A stretch of 64,000 nt of DNA, taken from positions 124,001 through 188,000 of the forward strand of contig CACMQQ010000002.1 in NCBI GenBank assembly GCA_902615915.1, read 5' to 3'. The translations under genes were made by a program, and so were the position numbers. The notes beneath the pieces were generated by a model. The model saw nothing but the letters and a program-made list of their open reading frames with translations, ran no database searches and was not told the DNA's origin. Source of the stretch: an uncultured Fidelibacterota bacterium. Its GTDB lineage: Bacteria; Fidelibacterota; Marinisomatia; Marinisomatales; TCS55. Shown piece by piece: positions 1 through 8,510 of the stretch; positions within the stretch are counted from its first letter, which is position 1, and each line of letters starts with the position of its first letter.

Positions 1-1838
1 TCATCAGAATTTGAAGTAATTAAAGATAATTTTTTCCCTTTTTTAGCAGCAAGCAACATCCCTTCAGATTGTATTCCAAAAATCTTAGAACCTTTTAGAT
101 TGGTAACAACGATTATATTTTTTCCTACGAGATCTTCTAAATTGTAGTGCTTTGAAATACCAGAAACAATCTGAATCTTACTTTTCCCAATATCAGCGAT
201 AATTTTATATAGTTTATCTGAATTATCAATTTTTACAACTTGTTTTATTTGTGCAACTTTTAATTCAATATTGGAAAACTTTTCATAAGAAATAATATTA
301 TCAGAGGGGTTCATTTTATGGCTTTTATTGTGATTTTTTTTAATACTAACATCGATTCTGGGAAAAAGGGGTTCATGTTTTTTAACAGTTAAACCATTTT
401 CAAAGAAACCCCAATCACAATTAAATGAATTATCTCCCAAAATATTTAAAGCTTGATTCATTTTATTTGGCATAACAGCTATTAATGATAGACATGAAAT
501 TCTTAAAGCTTCAGCAGAGGTAAGCAAAACACTGGATGCAGCCGTCATATCAGTTTTTACTAATTTCCAAGGAGCCATAGATTCAATGTACTTATTAATA
601 CTTTTTATACAATTCATTGAATTATCAATTGCTTCATTAATTTTCATTTTACGAAAGCATTCGTTTGTAAAACTTATAACTTTAGAGCTCTCAACCTGAA
701 CTATTCTTCCCCTTGATGATTTATCAAAACCTGAAGATAATTTACCTTCAAAAAATTTATCAATGAGATTGGTTATTCTACTGAGTAAATTTCCTAGGTC
801 GTTCGCTAGATCACTATTATATCTAGTAAAAAATAATTCCTCAGAAAAATTTGAATCCTGTCCTAGTTTCATATCTCTCATTAAAAAGAATCTTAATGAA
901 TCTTCGTCAAACTCATCTATTAAGTCTAGAGGATTTATCACGTTGCCTACTGATTTGCTCATCTTTGAATCTTTGTTAAGCCACCAACCATGTGCGAAAA
1001 TTGTTTTTGGAAGATCCAAACCTATCGACATAAGCATAGTTGGCCAATAAACACAATGGGTTGTTAAAATGTCTTTACCTATCAAATGAATATTGGCTGG
1101 CCAAAACTTTCTAAATTTTTCATTACTATTTGAGTAACCTATTGAAGAAATATAATTTATTAAAGCATCAAACCAAACATAGGTAACGTAATTTTTATCA
1201 AAAGGCAGTTCAATACCCCATTTTAAACGCGATTTAGGTCTAGATATGCATAAGTCATTAAGTGGTTTATTTAAAAATCCAAGAACTTCGTTTTTTCTGT
1301 AATCCGGCATTATAAAGTCAGGATTTTGCTTAATGTGTTCAATTAATTCTTGCTGATAAGCTGACATTTTAAAAAAATAATTTTTTTCCTTTAATTTCTT
1401 AATATCTTTGAAAATACCACTCTCTGCTTCCTTCTCAGTTATAAATCTTTCCTCTGAGATTGAATAGAGCCCTTCATATTCATCAAAATAAATATCTCCG
1501 TTATCATATACCTTTTGTAAAATTTTTTTAACAATAGTGGTGTGCCTATTCTCAGTGGTCCTAATGAAATCATCATACTTTATATTAAGCTTATCCCATA
1601 ATTCTTTAAATCTTGGAACCATTGAATCGCAATGCTCTTTAGGGCTAATATTATTTTTAATAGCTGCTTGTTCAACTTTTTGACCATGCTCATCCAATCC
1701 AGTTAAAAAGATAGAATTAATTTTTTGGAATTTATATTGCCTGGAAATAACATCTGCTAAGATAGTGGTGTAGGCATGGCCTATATGAGGCCTATCATTG
1801 ACATAGTAAATAGGTGTGGTTATATAGAAGTTTTTCAA
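1..1838 (-). CDS. metG: Methionyl-tRNA synthetase (3' end cut by window)
   Basis: Class I aminoacyl-tRNA synthetase that charges tRNA-Met in the cytoplasm. The HIGH motif is at residues 18-21 (PHIGHAYTT) and KMSKS at about 291-295, followed by VGNV. A C-terminal EMAP/Trbp111-like tRNA-binding domain begins near residue 510 and runs to the window edge, so only the last residues are missing. The connective-peptide segment near residues 112-128 (YSISEERFITE) has no zinc-knuckle cysteines. The start is a TTG at 1838-1836, chosen because the conserved N-terminus FYITTPIYYVN follows directly and a stop lies four codons upstream. The TTG overlaps the holB TGA stop as TTGA, which suggests translational coupling. 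Confidence 0.95.
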   Translation of the reverse strand, partial: MKNFYITTPIYYVNDRPHIGHAYTTILADVISRQYKFQKINSIFLTGLDEHGQKVEQAAIKNNISPKEHCDSMVPRFKELWDKLNIKYDDFIRTTENRHTTIVKKILQKVYDNGDIYFDEYEGLYSISEERFITEKEAESGIFKDIKKLKEKNYFFKMSAYQQELIEHIKQNPDFIMPDYRKNEVLGFLNKPLNDLCISRPKSRLKWGIELPFDKNYVTYVWFDALINYISSIGYSNSNEKFRKFWPANIHLIGKDILTTHCVYWPTMLMSIGLDLPKTIFAHGWWLNKDSKMSKSVGNVINPLDLIDEFDEDSLRFFLMRDMKLGQDSNFSEELFFTRYNSDLANDLGNLLSRITNLIDKFFEGKLSSGFDKSSRGRIVQVESSKVISFTNECFRKMKINEAIDNSMNCIKSINKYIESMAPWKLVKTDMTAASSVLLTSAEALRISCLSLIAVMPNKMNQALNILGDNSFNCDWGFFENGLTVKKHEPLFPRIDVSIKKNHNKSHKMNPSDNIISYEKFSNIELKVAQIKQVVKIDNSDKLYKIIADIGKSKIQIVSGISKHYNLEDLVGKNIIVVTNLKGSKIFGIQSEGMLLAAKKGKKLSLITSNSD

Positions 1839-2983
1839 ATTACTTTTTTAATTTTTTTGCCCTTCAATAGGGTTTGCATTGACATAAGAAAATTAATTAG
1901 TGTCAAATTTATATCAAGATTTAGTTTCAAAGCACTCAAAGTATGTTCAATTAATTTGTTGATTTCAACAAGATCTGCATTGGGATAATTTTTGTTAAAT
2001 TCTCTAATTTTGTTTTCAATTCTTTTTAACTCCAAGCTATGGGATTCATATTCGCTTCTAATTTTCATAGCATGATTGAACCAGGCTTGAGCTAATTGAA
2101 AATTCAAATAATATTCATCAGGGTTCCTGTATGCTAACATACTAAATTCCTTTAAAAACAATTCCCAATTATCTCTTTTAAAAACAACTATTTGCTCAAT
2201 AAACTTTTGAGTCTTACGAAAGATAGAGGTATTAGAAATATTAATTAAACTGCTTGCAAATTGTATATTTCCAAATGAAAATGATGCTATTTCTGTAGCT
2301 TTCTCTTTATCAATACCCTGGTCTTCTAAGTACAATTGAACACTAGAAATGTCAATGTCTGAAAAGAAGTATTTCTGACATCTGCTCAAAATTGTTGGTA
2401 ATAATTTGTTCTTAAAATCTGTCGTTAGAATGAACAAGGAGTTTTCAGGTGGCTCCTCTAAAATTTTCAATAATGAATTTGCTGATTCACCTGAGCCTAC
2501 ACAAAGAAGATGAGCATCAAAAATAATAAATACTTTTTTACCTGCATGTTCTAACTTTAAAAAACTGTTTTTTTTTATGTCTTTAATAGAGCTTAGTAGA
2601 ATTCTTTGCGCGCCAGGAATGTTTATTTTGTAAAAAGGGTTTTCAGATTTTTTGTTTAATGAGTCAAGTAAAATTTCATAATTATCCTGTGATAAGTTTC
2701 CAATACTGTCTTTTTTTTTGTTTTCTTTTTTTGATGCAGGAAGAGGAAATGTCATAAAAAGATTAGGGTGTTGGAGAGATTTAAACTTAATGCATGATTC
2801 GCACGAATAACAGGATGTATTTTCTTTATTAAAGCAATTTAAAATTCTTGCAAACTCTAAAGCAGCCCACTCTTTGGCGCATCCTTGGGTTCCGTAAAAT
2901 AGATAAGCATTAGATAATTTATTTAAACGAACAGACTTTAATAAAACACTCCAGATATTCGGCTGAAAATCTATGATATTCAT
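1835..2983 (-). CDS. holB: DNA polymerase III delta' subunit (clamp loader)
   Basis: A 382-residue clamp-loader subunit of the AAA+ fold. The N-terminal P-loop region is degenerate (YGTQGCAKEWA in place of GxxGxGKT), as often in delta'. The CysxxCysxxCys zinc module lies near residues 58-65 (CYSCESCIKF). A Walker B-like segment (KVFIIFDAHLL) and the SRC motif (LPTILSRCQ) near residue 200 are clear. The C-terminus is the usual helical collar domain. It lies between the upstream EnvC-like gene (4-nt overlap) and metG (4-nt overlap), so the three are probably co-transcribed. Homology to gamma/tau is possible in principle, but the size and degenerate P-loop favour delta'. Confidence 0.88.
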   Translation of the reverse strand: MNIIDFQPNIWSVLLKSVRLNKLSNAYLFYGTQGCAKEWAALEFARILNCFNKENTSCYSCESCIKFKSLQHPNLFMTFPLPASKKENKKKDSIGNLSQDNYEILLDSLNKKSENPFYKINIPGAQRILLSSIKDIKKNSFLKLEHAGKKVFIIFDAHLLCVGSGESANSLLKILEEPPENSLFILTTDFKNKLLPTILSRCQKYFFSDIDISSVQLYLEDQGIDKEKATEIASFSFGNIQFASSLINISNTSIFRKTQKFIEQIVVFKRDNWELFLKEFSMLAYRNPDEYYLNFQLAQAWFNHAMKIRSEYESHSLELKRIENKIREFNKNYPNADLVEINKLIEHTLSALKLNLDINLTLINFLMSMQTLLKGKKIKKVI

Positions 2984-4179
2984 TTATTTCTTAACCAATC
3001 TTCAGGATTTAATTTTTTTCCTTGACCCCAAATTTCAAAATGCAATTGTGATCCATTTATTGACCCTGAATCTCCCATATATGCAATAACATCACCACTT
3101 CTTACTTGACTGTCTTCGGTTACTTCAATATTTGCTACATGGCTATATACAGTATAAAAACCACTGCCATGATCAATGATAATGGTTGTACCAAATCCCC
3201 TTAGGAACGTTATGGTGGTTACAACACCGCCAAGAACTGATTTTATTTGAGAGCCAGGTTGGCCTTTTATGTCAATTCCAGTATTTTCAGTAGTTGTTTT
3301 TAATTTTGGATTCCATTGCAATCCAAACTTTGATACCACCCTACCTTGAGCAGGCCATGAAAGCTGTCCTTTTAATTTAGGAAATTCTTTTGTTTGTAAT
3401 GCCAATTGCTGTTTTCTGATTCTTTCTTCTCTCTCTACTCTTGCAATGTCATCTTGAATTCTCCTAATAATCTCTTCCAATTGTCTCATTCCAGCTTGCT
3501 TTTCAGTAAGGTAAGATTTTAAATCTTTTTGGCTTTGCCTTATTTTTGCTAATTCTCTTTGCTCATTCTTTTTCTTTAATCGCAAAGAAGACAAAGCTTT
3601 CTCTCTTTGATTTTTTAAATTTATTTTTCTCCTCAAGGCAGTTTCAAGTTGAAGCTTTTGTTTACCTATTTGTATAAGCAAGGATCGGATTGCATTATAA
3701 GTTTTTTTATCAATCTCAGAGATTATTTTGAGGTATTTTGCTCTATAGATTGCTTGTCTCCATGAAGTTGAGCTTAAAACTTTTTCCAAAGATGATGAAT
3801 CACCTTTTTTATATATTTTCTTTAGCCTTTTAGAATATCTTAATCTTAGTTCATCTAATTCTTTTTCGCTTTTGTTTATCTGACTCTCGGTTCTTTTAAT
3901 ATCTTTTAATAAGTTTGACTCTTCCTTTTTTATTTCCTTAATTAATCTCTGAATTAAGGAAATTTCTTCAGATAAGCTACTAACTTTTCTTACGGAGGAT
4001 TTTTCTTTTCTACTTTCAGATTGTATTCTTTTTTTTGTTCTTTCAATTTCTTCTTTTAAGGATTCAATAGCAGAATTTTGAATTTTTAATTCTTTTTCAA
4101 ACTCTTTTTGAGTTTCTTGTCCGTAAAGGAATTGGACAAATATCATAAAGCAAATAAACGTTTTTAAATTAAAATACAT
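2980..4179 (-). CDS. EnvC-like murein hydrolase activator (coiled coil + LytM/M23)
   Basis: Periplasmic protein of about 399 residues. A signal peptide (MYFNLKTFICFMIFVQFLYG) is followed by a long Lys/Glu-rich coiled coil to about residue 270 and a C-terminal LytM/M23 domain. In the LytM domain the usual HxGxD zinc motif reads NTGID, so the first zinc histidine is replaced by Asn. YSHV and LHFEIW keep the later histidines. EnvC/NlpD-type proteins with degenerate sites activate amidases and do not cut peptidoglycan themselves, so that is the inferred role. I chose the ATG at 4179, which begins a clean signal peptide. An upstream in-frame TTG at 4203 would add eight residues. The gene is divergent from the cyclic-nucleotide-binding gene. 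Confidence 0.85.
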   Translation of the reverse strand: MYFNLKTFICFMIFVQFLYGQETQKEFEKELKIQNSAIESLKEEIERTKKRIQSESRKEKSSVRKVSSLSEEISLIQRLIKEIKKEESNLLKDIKRTESQINKSEKELDELRLRYSKRLKKIYKKGDSSSLEKVLSSTSWRQAIYRAKYLKIISEIDKKTYNAIRSLLIQIGKQKLQLETALRRKINLKNQREKALSSLRLKKKNEQRELAKIRQSQKDLKSYLTEKQAGMRQLEEIIRRIQDDIARVEREERIRKQQLALQTKEFPKLKGQLSWPAQGRVVSKFGLQWNPKLKTTTENTGIDIKGQPGSQIKSVLGGVVTTITFLRGFGTTIIIDHGSGFYTVYSHVANIEVTEDSQVRSGDVIAYMGDSGSINGSQLHFEIWGQGKKLNPEDWLRNK

Positions 4180-4229
4180 GTTTAAAAGTAATGAATGATT
4201 CAATGGTAACGCAATTTCATTGTATATTT

Positions 4230-4239
4230 AGATTAATCT
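4230..4239. promoter_or_regulatory. 10-bp perfect palindrome in divergent intergenic region
   Basis: AGATTAATCT reads the same on both strands. It sits between the EnvC-like gene and the divergent cyclic-nucleotide-binding gene, 8 nt upstream of the candidate -35 element. It could be an operator half, but in DNA this AT-rich a 10-bp palindrome can occur by chance. Confidence 0.2.
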
Positions 4240-4246
4240 ATTATGA

Positions 4247-4275
4247 TTGTTAAATAATGATTTACAATTTAGATA
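4247..4275 (+). promoter_or_regulatory. Candidate sigma70-like promoter for the CNBD/permease operon
   Basis: TTGTTA (4247-4252) and TAGATA (4270-4275) are separated by exactly 17 nt. They lie about 25 nt upstream of the TTG start at 4301, with a good Shine-Dalgarno GAGGAG at about 4290-4295. The -10 box is imperfect, so this is a plausible promoter and nothing firmer. Confidence 0.35.
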
Positions 4276-4300
4276 AAAAAAGAAGCTAGAGGAGCAATAA

Positions 4301-4807
4301 TTGAAAAGTGCAAAATGGGAAAATATTTTTAAAGGGTGGAATCGCAAAGAGAGCAATGAGATATTAACTCTCAAACAAGTACCTGTTTTTAAAGATTTTC
4401 AATACTCTGATTTTAGAGAATTAGAAAATTTAATGCATAAAAGGGAATACAAAGCTGGTGATTATATTTTTAAGAATAGAGCACCAGGTGAGGGGATGTA
4501 CATCATTGTTAAAGGTAATGTTAAAATTACGGTAGGCACTAGGTCAAAAAAGGAGAATGTATTTGCAAATCTTACAGATGGTGAATTTTTTGGAGAGCTA
4601 GCTCTTTTTGACGATGAACCAAGGTCTGCAAATGCCATTGCCACTGAAAATACACAATTGTTAGGCTTCTTCACACAAGACTTAATGACATTGCAAGAAA
4701 GGAACCCAGTCCTTGGTCAAAAAATATTATTTAATTTAGGTGGATTGTTGGGCGAAAGATTAAGAAAAACAAACGCTCTTTTGGTTAAAGAACAAACAAA
4801 AAAATGA
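4301..4807 (+). CDS. Stand-alone cyclic-nucleotide-binding domain protein
   Basis: A 168-residue protein made almost entirely of a Crp/CAP-type cyclic-nucleotide-binding beta-roll (residues about 28-145). The phosphate-binding cassette is FFGELALFDDEPRSANAIA, which keeps the GELAL...PR...A pattern of cNMP-binding members. No helix-turn-helix follows; the chain ends in a short basic helix, so it cannot be a classical Crp regulator. The start is TTG, supported by AGAGGAG a few bases upstream. Its stop overlaps the start of the permease gene (ATGA), so it may act on or with that membrane protein. The ligand (cAMP, cGMP or none) cannot be told from sequence. Confidence 0.82.
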   Translation: MKSAKWENIFKGWNRKESNEILTLKQVPVFKDFQYSDFRELENLMHKREYKAGDYIFKNRAPGEGMYIIVKGNVKITVGTRSKKENVFANLTDGEFFGELALFDDEPRSANAIATENTQLLGFFTQDLMTLQERNPVLGQKILFNLGGLLGERLRKTNALLVKEQTKK

Positions 4808-5922
4808 GTGATCAAAAAAATTACATTCAGTTAATTTATCGAATTATAGTCGGCTTAATATTAGTTTGGTTTTTATCAACTATTTGGCCATACATATCAA
4901 ATGTAATTTTAATGTTAGTTTTTGCATTTCTTTTTACAACAATTCTTTTATCAAGCGTTGATAATTTAGAAAGGAAGATAAACAATAGAGGCGTTTCCGT
5001 ATTGCTAGTCGTTATCCTTCTGTTGGGTTCCATAGGTGGTTTTTTGGGAAGTTTTATTTCCCAAATTTCAAAACAGGCTATAGATTTTTCTAAACGTGTT
5101 GATAAAGAAACGTTAACTATTGAATTTGCAAACTTAGTTGAAAAATTTACATCCTCACTTCCAAATTTTTTAAAAACTGGACAATCTTCAAATGAGGATT
5201 TTGCTTCAAAATTAGCTGAATTTACACAAACCGTTTTGGGTTCCCTTGCTTCAATGGCTGGAGCTGTTGGAAATTTTATGTTTCTTGCAACTATGATATT
5301 TATTTTTACGATCATTCTTTTAGCAGAGTATCATGTTTTTAGAAAATCTTTAGTCAGCATGATACCGAATAAATATTTTGAAATTGGCTTAAAGCTTATT
5401 TTTAATATAGAAAAATCGGTATCTAGCTATCTGAAAGGACAATTTTTATCTGCTAGCAGTGTAGCTGCAATGTCAATTGCAGGGCTTATCATTTTAAATT
5501 TAGCTGGTGCTAATTTAACATTAATTATTTTTATAGGTATAATAGCTGGCCTATCAAATCTTATTCCACTAATTGGCCCCTTCGTTGGAATGGTACCAGC
5601 TATCCTAATATCATTTATGAACAATATTGGCAATGATGCTTCAACTGCGCATATGCTCTTTGGAGTGTTGCCTTCGCCTTTTTTTATATTTGATATTATT
5701 TTGATGTTTCTTGTTGTTCAGCAAATTGAGGGAAATCTTATAACACCCACCTTGGTCGGTAAAAGCGTTGGGCTGCATCCAATGCTAGTAATGATTTCTC
5801 TTTTAATAGGAGGTACTTTATTGGGCCCACTTGGTATGCTCTTTGCAGTACCTGCAAGCGGTATAATAAAAGTAATAGTTAAAGAGGTTGCTTTCGTTAG
5901 ACAAAATGCTCAATATCTTTAA
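4804..5922 (+). CDS. AI-2E family (PerM-like) inner-membrane transporter
   Basis: A 372-residue polytopic protein with about eight hydrophobic segments: paired helices at residues 10-55, one at 65-90, one at about 155-175, then a C-terminal bundle from 210. It has the family features FIGIIAGLSNLIPLIGPFVG and the near-C-terminal PLGMLFAVPASGIIK. Family members have been linked to export of autoinducer-2 or to sodium/proton exchange, so substrate assignment is uncertain. It starts within the stop codon of the upstream gene (ATGA) and ends 6 nt before the stop of the convergent gene. The coupling to a cyclic-nucleotide-binding protein is the notable context. Confidence 0.88.
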   Translation: MSDQKNYIQLIYRIIVGLILVWFLSTIWPYISNVILMLVFAFLFTTILLSSVDNLERKINNRGVSVLLVVILLLGSIGGFLGSFISQISKQAIDFSKRVDKETLTIEFANLVEKFTSSLPNFLKTGQSSNEDFASKLAEFTQTVLGSLASMAGAVGNFMFLATMIFIFTIILLAEYHVFRKSLVSMIPNKYFEIGLKLIFNIEKSVSSYLKGQFLSASSVAAMSIAGLIILNLAGANLTLIIFIGIIAGLSNLIPLIGPFVGMVPAILISFMNNIGNDASTAHMLFGVLPSPFFIFDIILMFLVVQQIEGNLITPTLVGKSVGLHPMLVMISLLIGGTLLGPLGMLFAVPASGIIKVIVKEVAFVRQNAQYL

Positions 5923-5928
5923 TTCTGT

Positions 5929-7746
5929 CTATTCTTCAATTTTAAATAATTTGTAATCAATAAAGGTTAATGTTATGGTGGTTTTTTTGTCATAACTATA
6001 AATCCAAAGCATATTTTCATTTGAATTAGATTGTGAAATTATTTCTTTGGGTTTGCCCATAATGTTTTCTACTTCTGAAATGGTCATTCCTAGAACAATT
6101 GGCTTAATTGATTTTTCTTTTGCGATGTCTTTCAACAAAATATCTTTTATTCTTTTTTTTGTCTCATAATCACTTTTAATGGAAATTTTCTTTTCAAGTT
6201 TGTCTAAGATACTTTGGTTCGATTTGCTTAAACCTCCTGCCAATTTTTTTGATTCCTCGAGAGCATAAAGAATAAAATTTATCGATTCTTCATTGCTCAA
6301 AGAATCAGCCATTGATAACAAGTCATATGCAATACCTTGCTCAAAAACACCAACTTCAAGAGCTAAGCCAGGATCAATTTGAAGCGCTTGATAAAAATAT
6401 TTTAATGCAGCGTTATTTAAACCGATCCCGTATAGTTTTTCACCTTTATCCATAATATTTACGACCTTAATTCTTTTGACATGGTGTGATATTTCAGGAT
6501 ACCAGCCAGCAACATAAGAGATATGCGATACAGCAGAATCTCCAAACCCATCATTTAATAATATTTCAGATTTTTCAACTTCTCTAAAAGCAATCTCTCT
6601 AAGTCTTTCATCAATGACATCTTTTAGTAAAGTATCAGATAATGTTTTTGCTAATAGATATTTTTCAACTGCTTGATTAGTTTTACCTCCTTTATCAAAA
6701 CTCATACCTTGTCTAATCAGTTGATAAGGTATCTTTCTTTCGCTTTCGATAATGAGTTTTTTTGCTCTTAAAATGTTCGAGTGATCAGGATTTTCATCGA
6801 CAAACTCTTCTAGTAAACGCTTTGCTGCAATATAATCTCTAGTGAAATAATATCTTTTACCGATATCCCCTTTTGATTTTTCACCTCCAAAAAAAGCTGA
6901 TGCTGTAATATATAAACCTACATTTTGAACTTTATAACTTTTTATGGGCGAAAAATTGCTTTGGTCATTTATATTTTTGATATCACTTGAAGTATATTTT
7001 AAATCAACTCCAATTGTAAAATTATTATTTAAATCAGAATCGATAATATATCGAGCTCCAATTGTAAACGATTGCGCAGGGCCAAAACCACTTAATTTTT
7101 TTTGATCTTTGTAGAGCTGTGAAAAGGCATATCCATAAGTATATCTATAATTTGTATACCAGCTATCAAACCATTGTAAAATCAAAGATTGACTCCATGA
7201 TAACTCGAATATTTTAGAATTGAATTTTGAATTTGATTTCCAATTTTCATTAATGCTAGACCATCCTTCAGGTACTTTTGAGGGCAATAATAAAGATGAA
7301 TATCTAAAATTAATCCCACTATGCATATCTAACCAACTATTGCCAAATATGTAATAAGCTAAGTTTGTCTTTAAAATGTCAAGATCTAGATGATGATTGA
7401 TTCTTGATGAAATATTTCCTCCATCAAATTTCTCAACATCCTGTTCGTATGTCATCCAATTATCATTTAATTTGCCCAATCCTAAAGCTCCTCCACCTAA
7501 ATTATAAGCAAAGCCATATCGTAATTCAATTGGTATGAAATATATTGGTTTTTTAAATTCTCTTGAGCGAAATATTCTGTCTAATAAATATCCTTTTTCA
7601 TATTTTTTTAAATAGTCTTCTTCAATATCAAAAATATTAAAAATTAACGATTTTGTAGAATCGTTTGCGGAACCTAGAGCGCTTAATATGGTTACATTAA
7701 TTAAACATATTATTATCAACTTTGATTTAATAAAATATTTTAACAC
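5929..7746 (-). CDS. Secreted barrel/TPR protein with C-terminal BamE (SmpA/OmlA)-like domain
   Basis: A 605-residue protein of unknown function with a GTG start and an N-terminal signal peptide (hydrophobic residues 8-25). Residues about 50-290 have alternating aromatic and polar strands (WLDMHSGINFRYSS, SFTIGARYIID, VGLYITASAFF) typical of an outer-membrane barrel. Residues about 295-540 are helical with TPR-like repeats (AAKRLLEEFVDENPDH, AALKYFYQALQIDPG). The last 55 residues look like the SmpA/OmlA fold of BamE (VLGMTISEVENIMGKPKEI then strands). I infer an envelope role, but no single family name fits the whole chain. It converges on the permease gene and diverges from the DUF4159 operon. 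Confidence 0.7.
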   Translation of the reverse strand: MLKYFIKSKLIIICLINVTILSALGSANDSTKSLIFNIFDIEEDYLKKYEKGYLLDRIFRSREFKKPIYFIPIELRYGFAYNLGGGALGLGKLNDNWMTYEQDVEKFDGGNISSRINHHLDLDILKTNLAYYIFGNSWLDMHSGINFRYSSLLLPSKVPEGWSSINENWKSNSKFNSKIFELSWSQSLILQWFDSWYTNYRYTYGYAFSQLYKDQKKLSGFGPAQSFTIGARYIIDSDLNNNFTIGVDLKYTSSDIKNINDQSNFSPIKSYKVQNVGLYITASAFFGGEKSKGDIGKRYYFTRDYIAAKRLLEEFVDENPDHSNILRAKKLIIESERKIPYQLIRQGMSFDKGGKTNQAVEKYLLAKTLSDTLLKDVIDERLREIAFREVEKSEILLNDGFGDSAVSHISYVAGWYPEISHHVKRIKVVNIMDKGEKLYGIGLNNAALKYFYQALQIDPGLALEVGVFEQGIAYDLLSMADSLSNEESINFILYALEESKKLAGGLSKSNQSILDKLEKKISIKSDYETKKRIKDILLKDIAKEKSIKPIVLGMTISEVENIMGKPKEIISQSNSNENMLWIYSYDKKTTITLTFIDYKLFKIEE

Positions 7747-7815
7747 GGCTTCTTAATTTAAGAAATCATTATTCAGAATGGATACTAAAGATAATTATAT
7801 TATAATTTTTAATTA

Positions 7816-7829
7816 ATCAATAGATTGAT
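7816..7829. promoter_or_regulatory. 14-bp inverted repeat in divergent promoter region
   Basis: ATCAAT-AG-ATTGAT is a perfect inverted repeat about 37 nt upstream of the DUF4159 gene start and within the 119-nt space between two divergent genes. Its position is compatible with an operator; no other copy was noticed in the window. Chance occurrence is possible. Confidence 0.22.
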
Positions 7830-7865
7830 AGTTAAATTAACTTGTAGTAAAACGATTCAGTTTGT

Positions 7866-8507
7866 ATGAAAAAAATCTTATTTTTTATATTTATAATTTA
7901 TAAAATCCATGCTCAAGGTTTTTCAATAGCAAGAATTCATTATAGTGGGGGTGGTGACTGGTATAGCGACCCTAGCAGTATTCCCAACTTAATCAATTTT
8001 GTAATAAATAATACAAATATCAAAATGGACAATAAAGAATACAGGTTAAAATTAGATGATCCTAAAATTTTTGATCATACGTATATATATATAACTGGGC
8101 ATGGCAATATCAGATTTAACGAAAATGAGATTTTAAATTTGAGAAAATTTTTATTAAATGGTGGTTTTTTACACGCAGATGATAATTATGGAATGAATAA
8201 GTCTTTTAGGAGGGAAATGAAAAAGGTTTTTCCTGAAAAAGAATGGATTGAGCTACCAAAAAATCACAACATTTATAATACTTACTTTAACTTCCCAAAT
8301 GGACTACCAAAAATCCATGAACATGATGGAAAAAAAGCTAAAGGCTTTGGTCTATTCGAGAACAATACATTAATAGCTTTTTATTCATATGAATCAGATT
8401 TAGGAGATGGATGGGAAGATCAAGAAGTACATAATAATCCATACGAGATAAGACTGAATGCGCTAAGAATGGGCACAAATATCATTTGGTACTCAATGGT
8501 AAGATAA
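7866..8507 (+). CDS. DUF4159 family secreted protein
   Basis: A 213-residue protein with a short signal peptide (MKKILFFIFIIYKIHA). The rest matches the DUF4159 pattern: IARIHYSGGGDWYSDPSSIPNLINFV near the N-terminus, an YIYITGHG strand, and NLRKFLLNGGFLHADD, the glycine-rich loop resembling glutamine-amidotransferase/ThuA-like folds. The typical nucleophile cysteine of GATase folds is not visible, so activity is unproven. It heads a tight plus-strand operon: 3 nt to the DUF4175-like gene. In related phyla DUF4159 genes occur near MoxR/DUF58/DUF4175 clusters of unknown envelope function; I know that from memory. Confidence 0.82.
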   Translation: MKKILFFIFIIYKIHAQGFSIARIHYSGGGDWYSDPSSIPNLINFVINNTNIKMDNKEYRLKLDDPKIFDHTYIYITGHGNIRFNENEILNLRKFLLNGGFLHADDNYGMNKSFRREMKKVFPEKEWIELPKNHNIYNTYFNFPNGLPKIHEHDGKKAKGFGLFENNTLIAFYSYESDLGDGWEDQEVHNNPYEIRLNALRMGTNIIWYSMVR

Positions 8508-8510
8508 ATT

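Noticed and set aside
763-1050. A 95-residue plus-strand open frame
   Set aside because: It is antisense to metG, whose minus-strand frame carries the KMSKS motif here.
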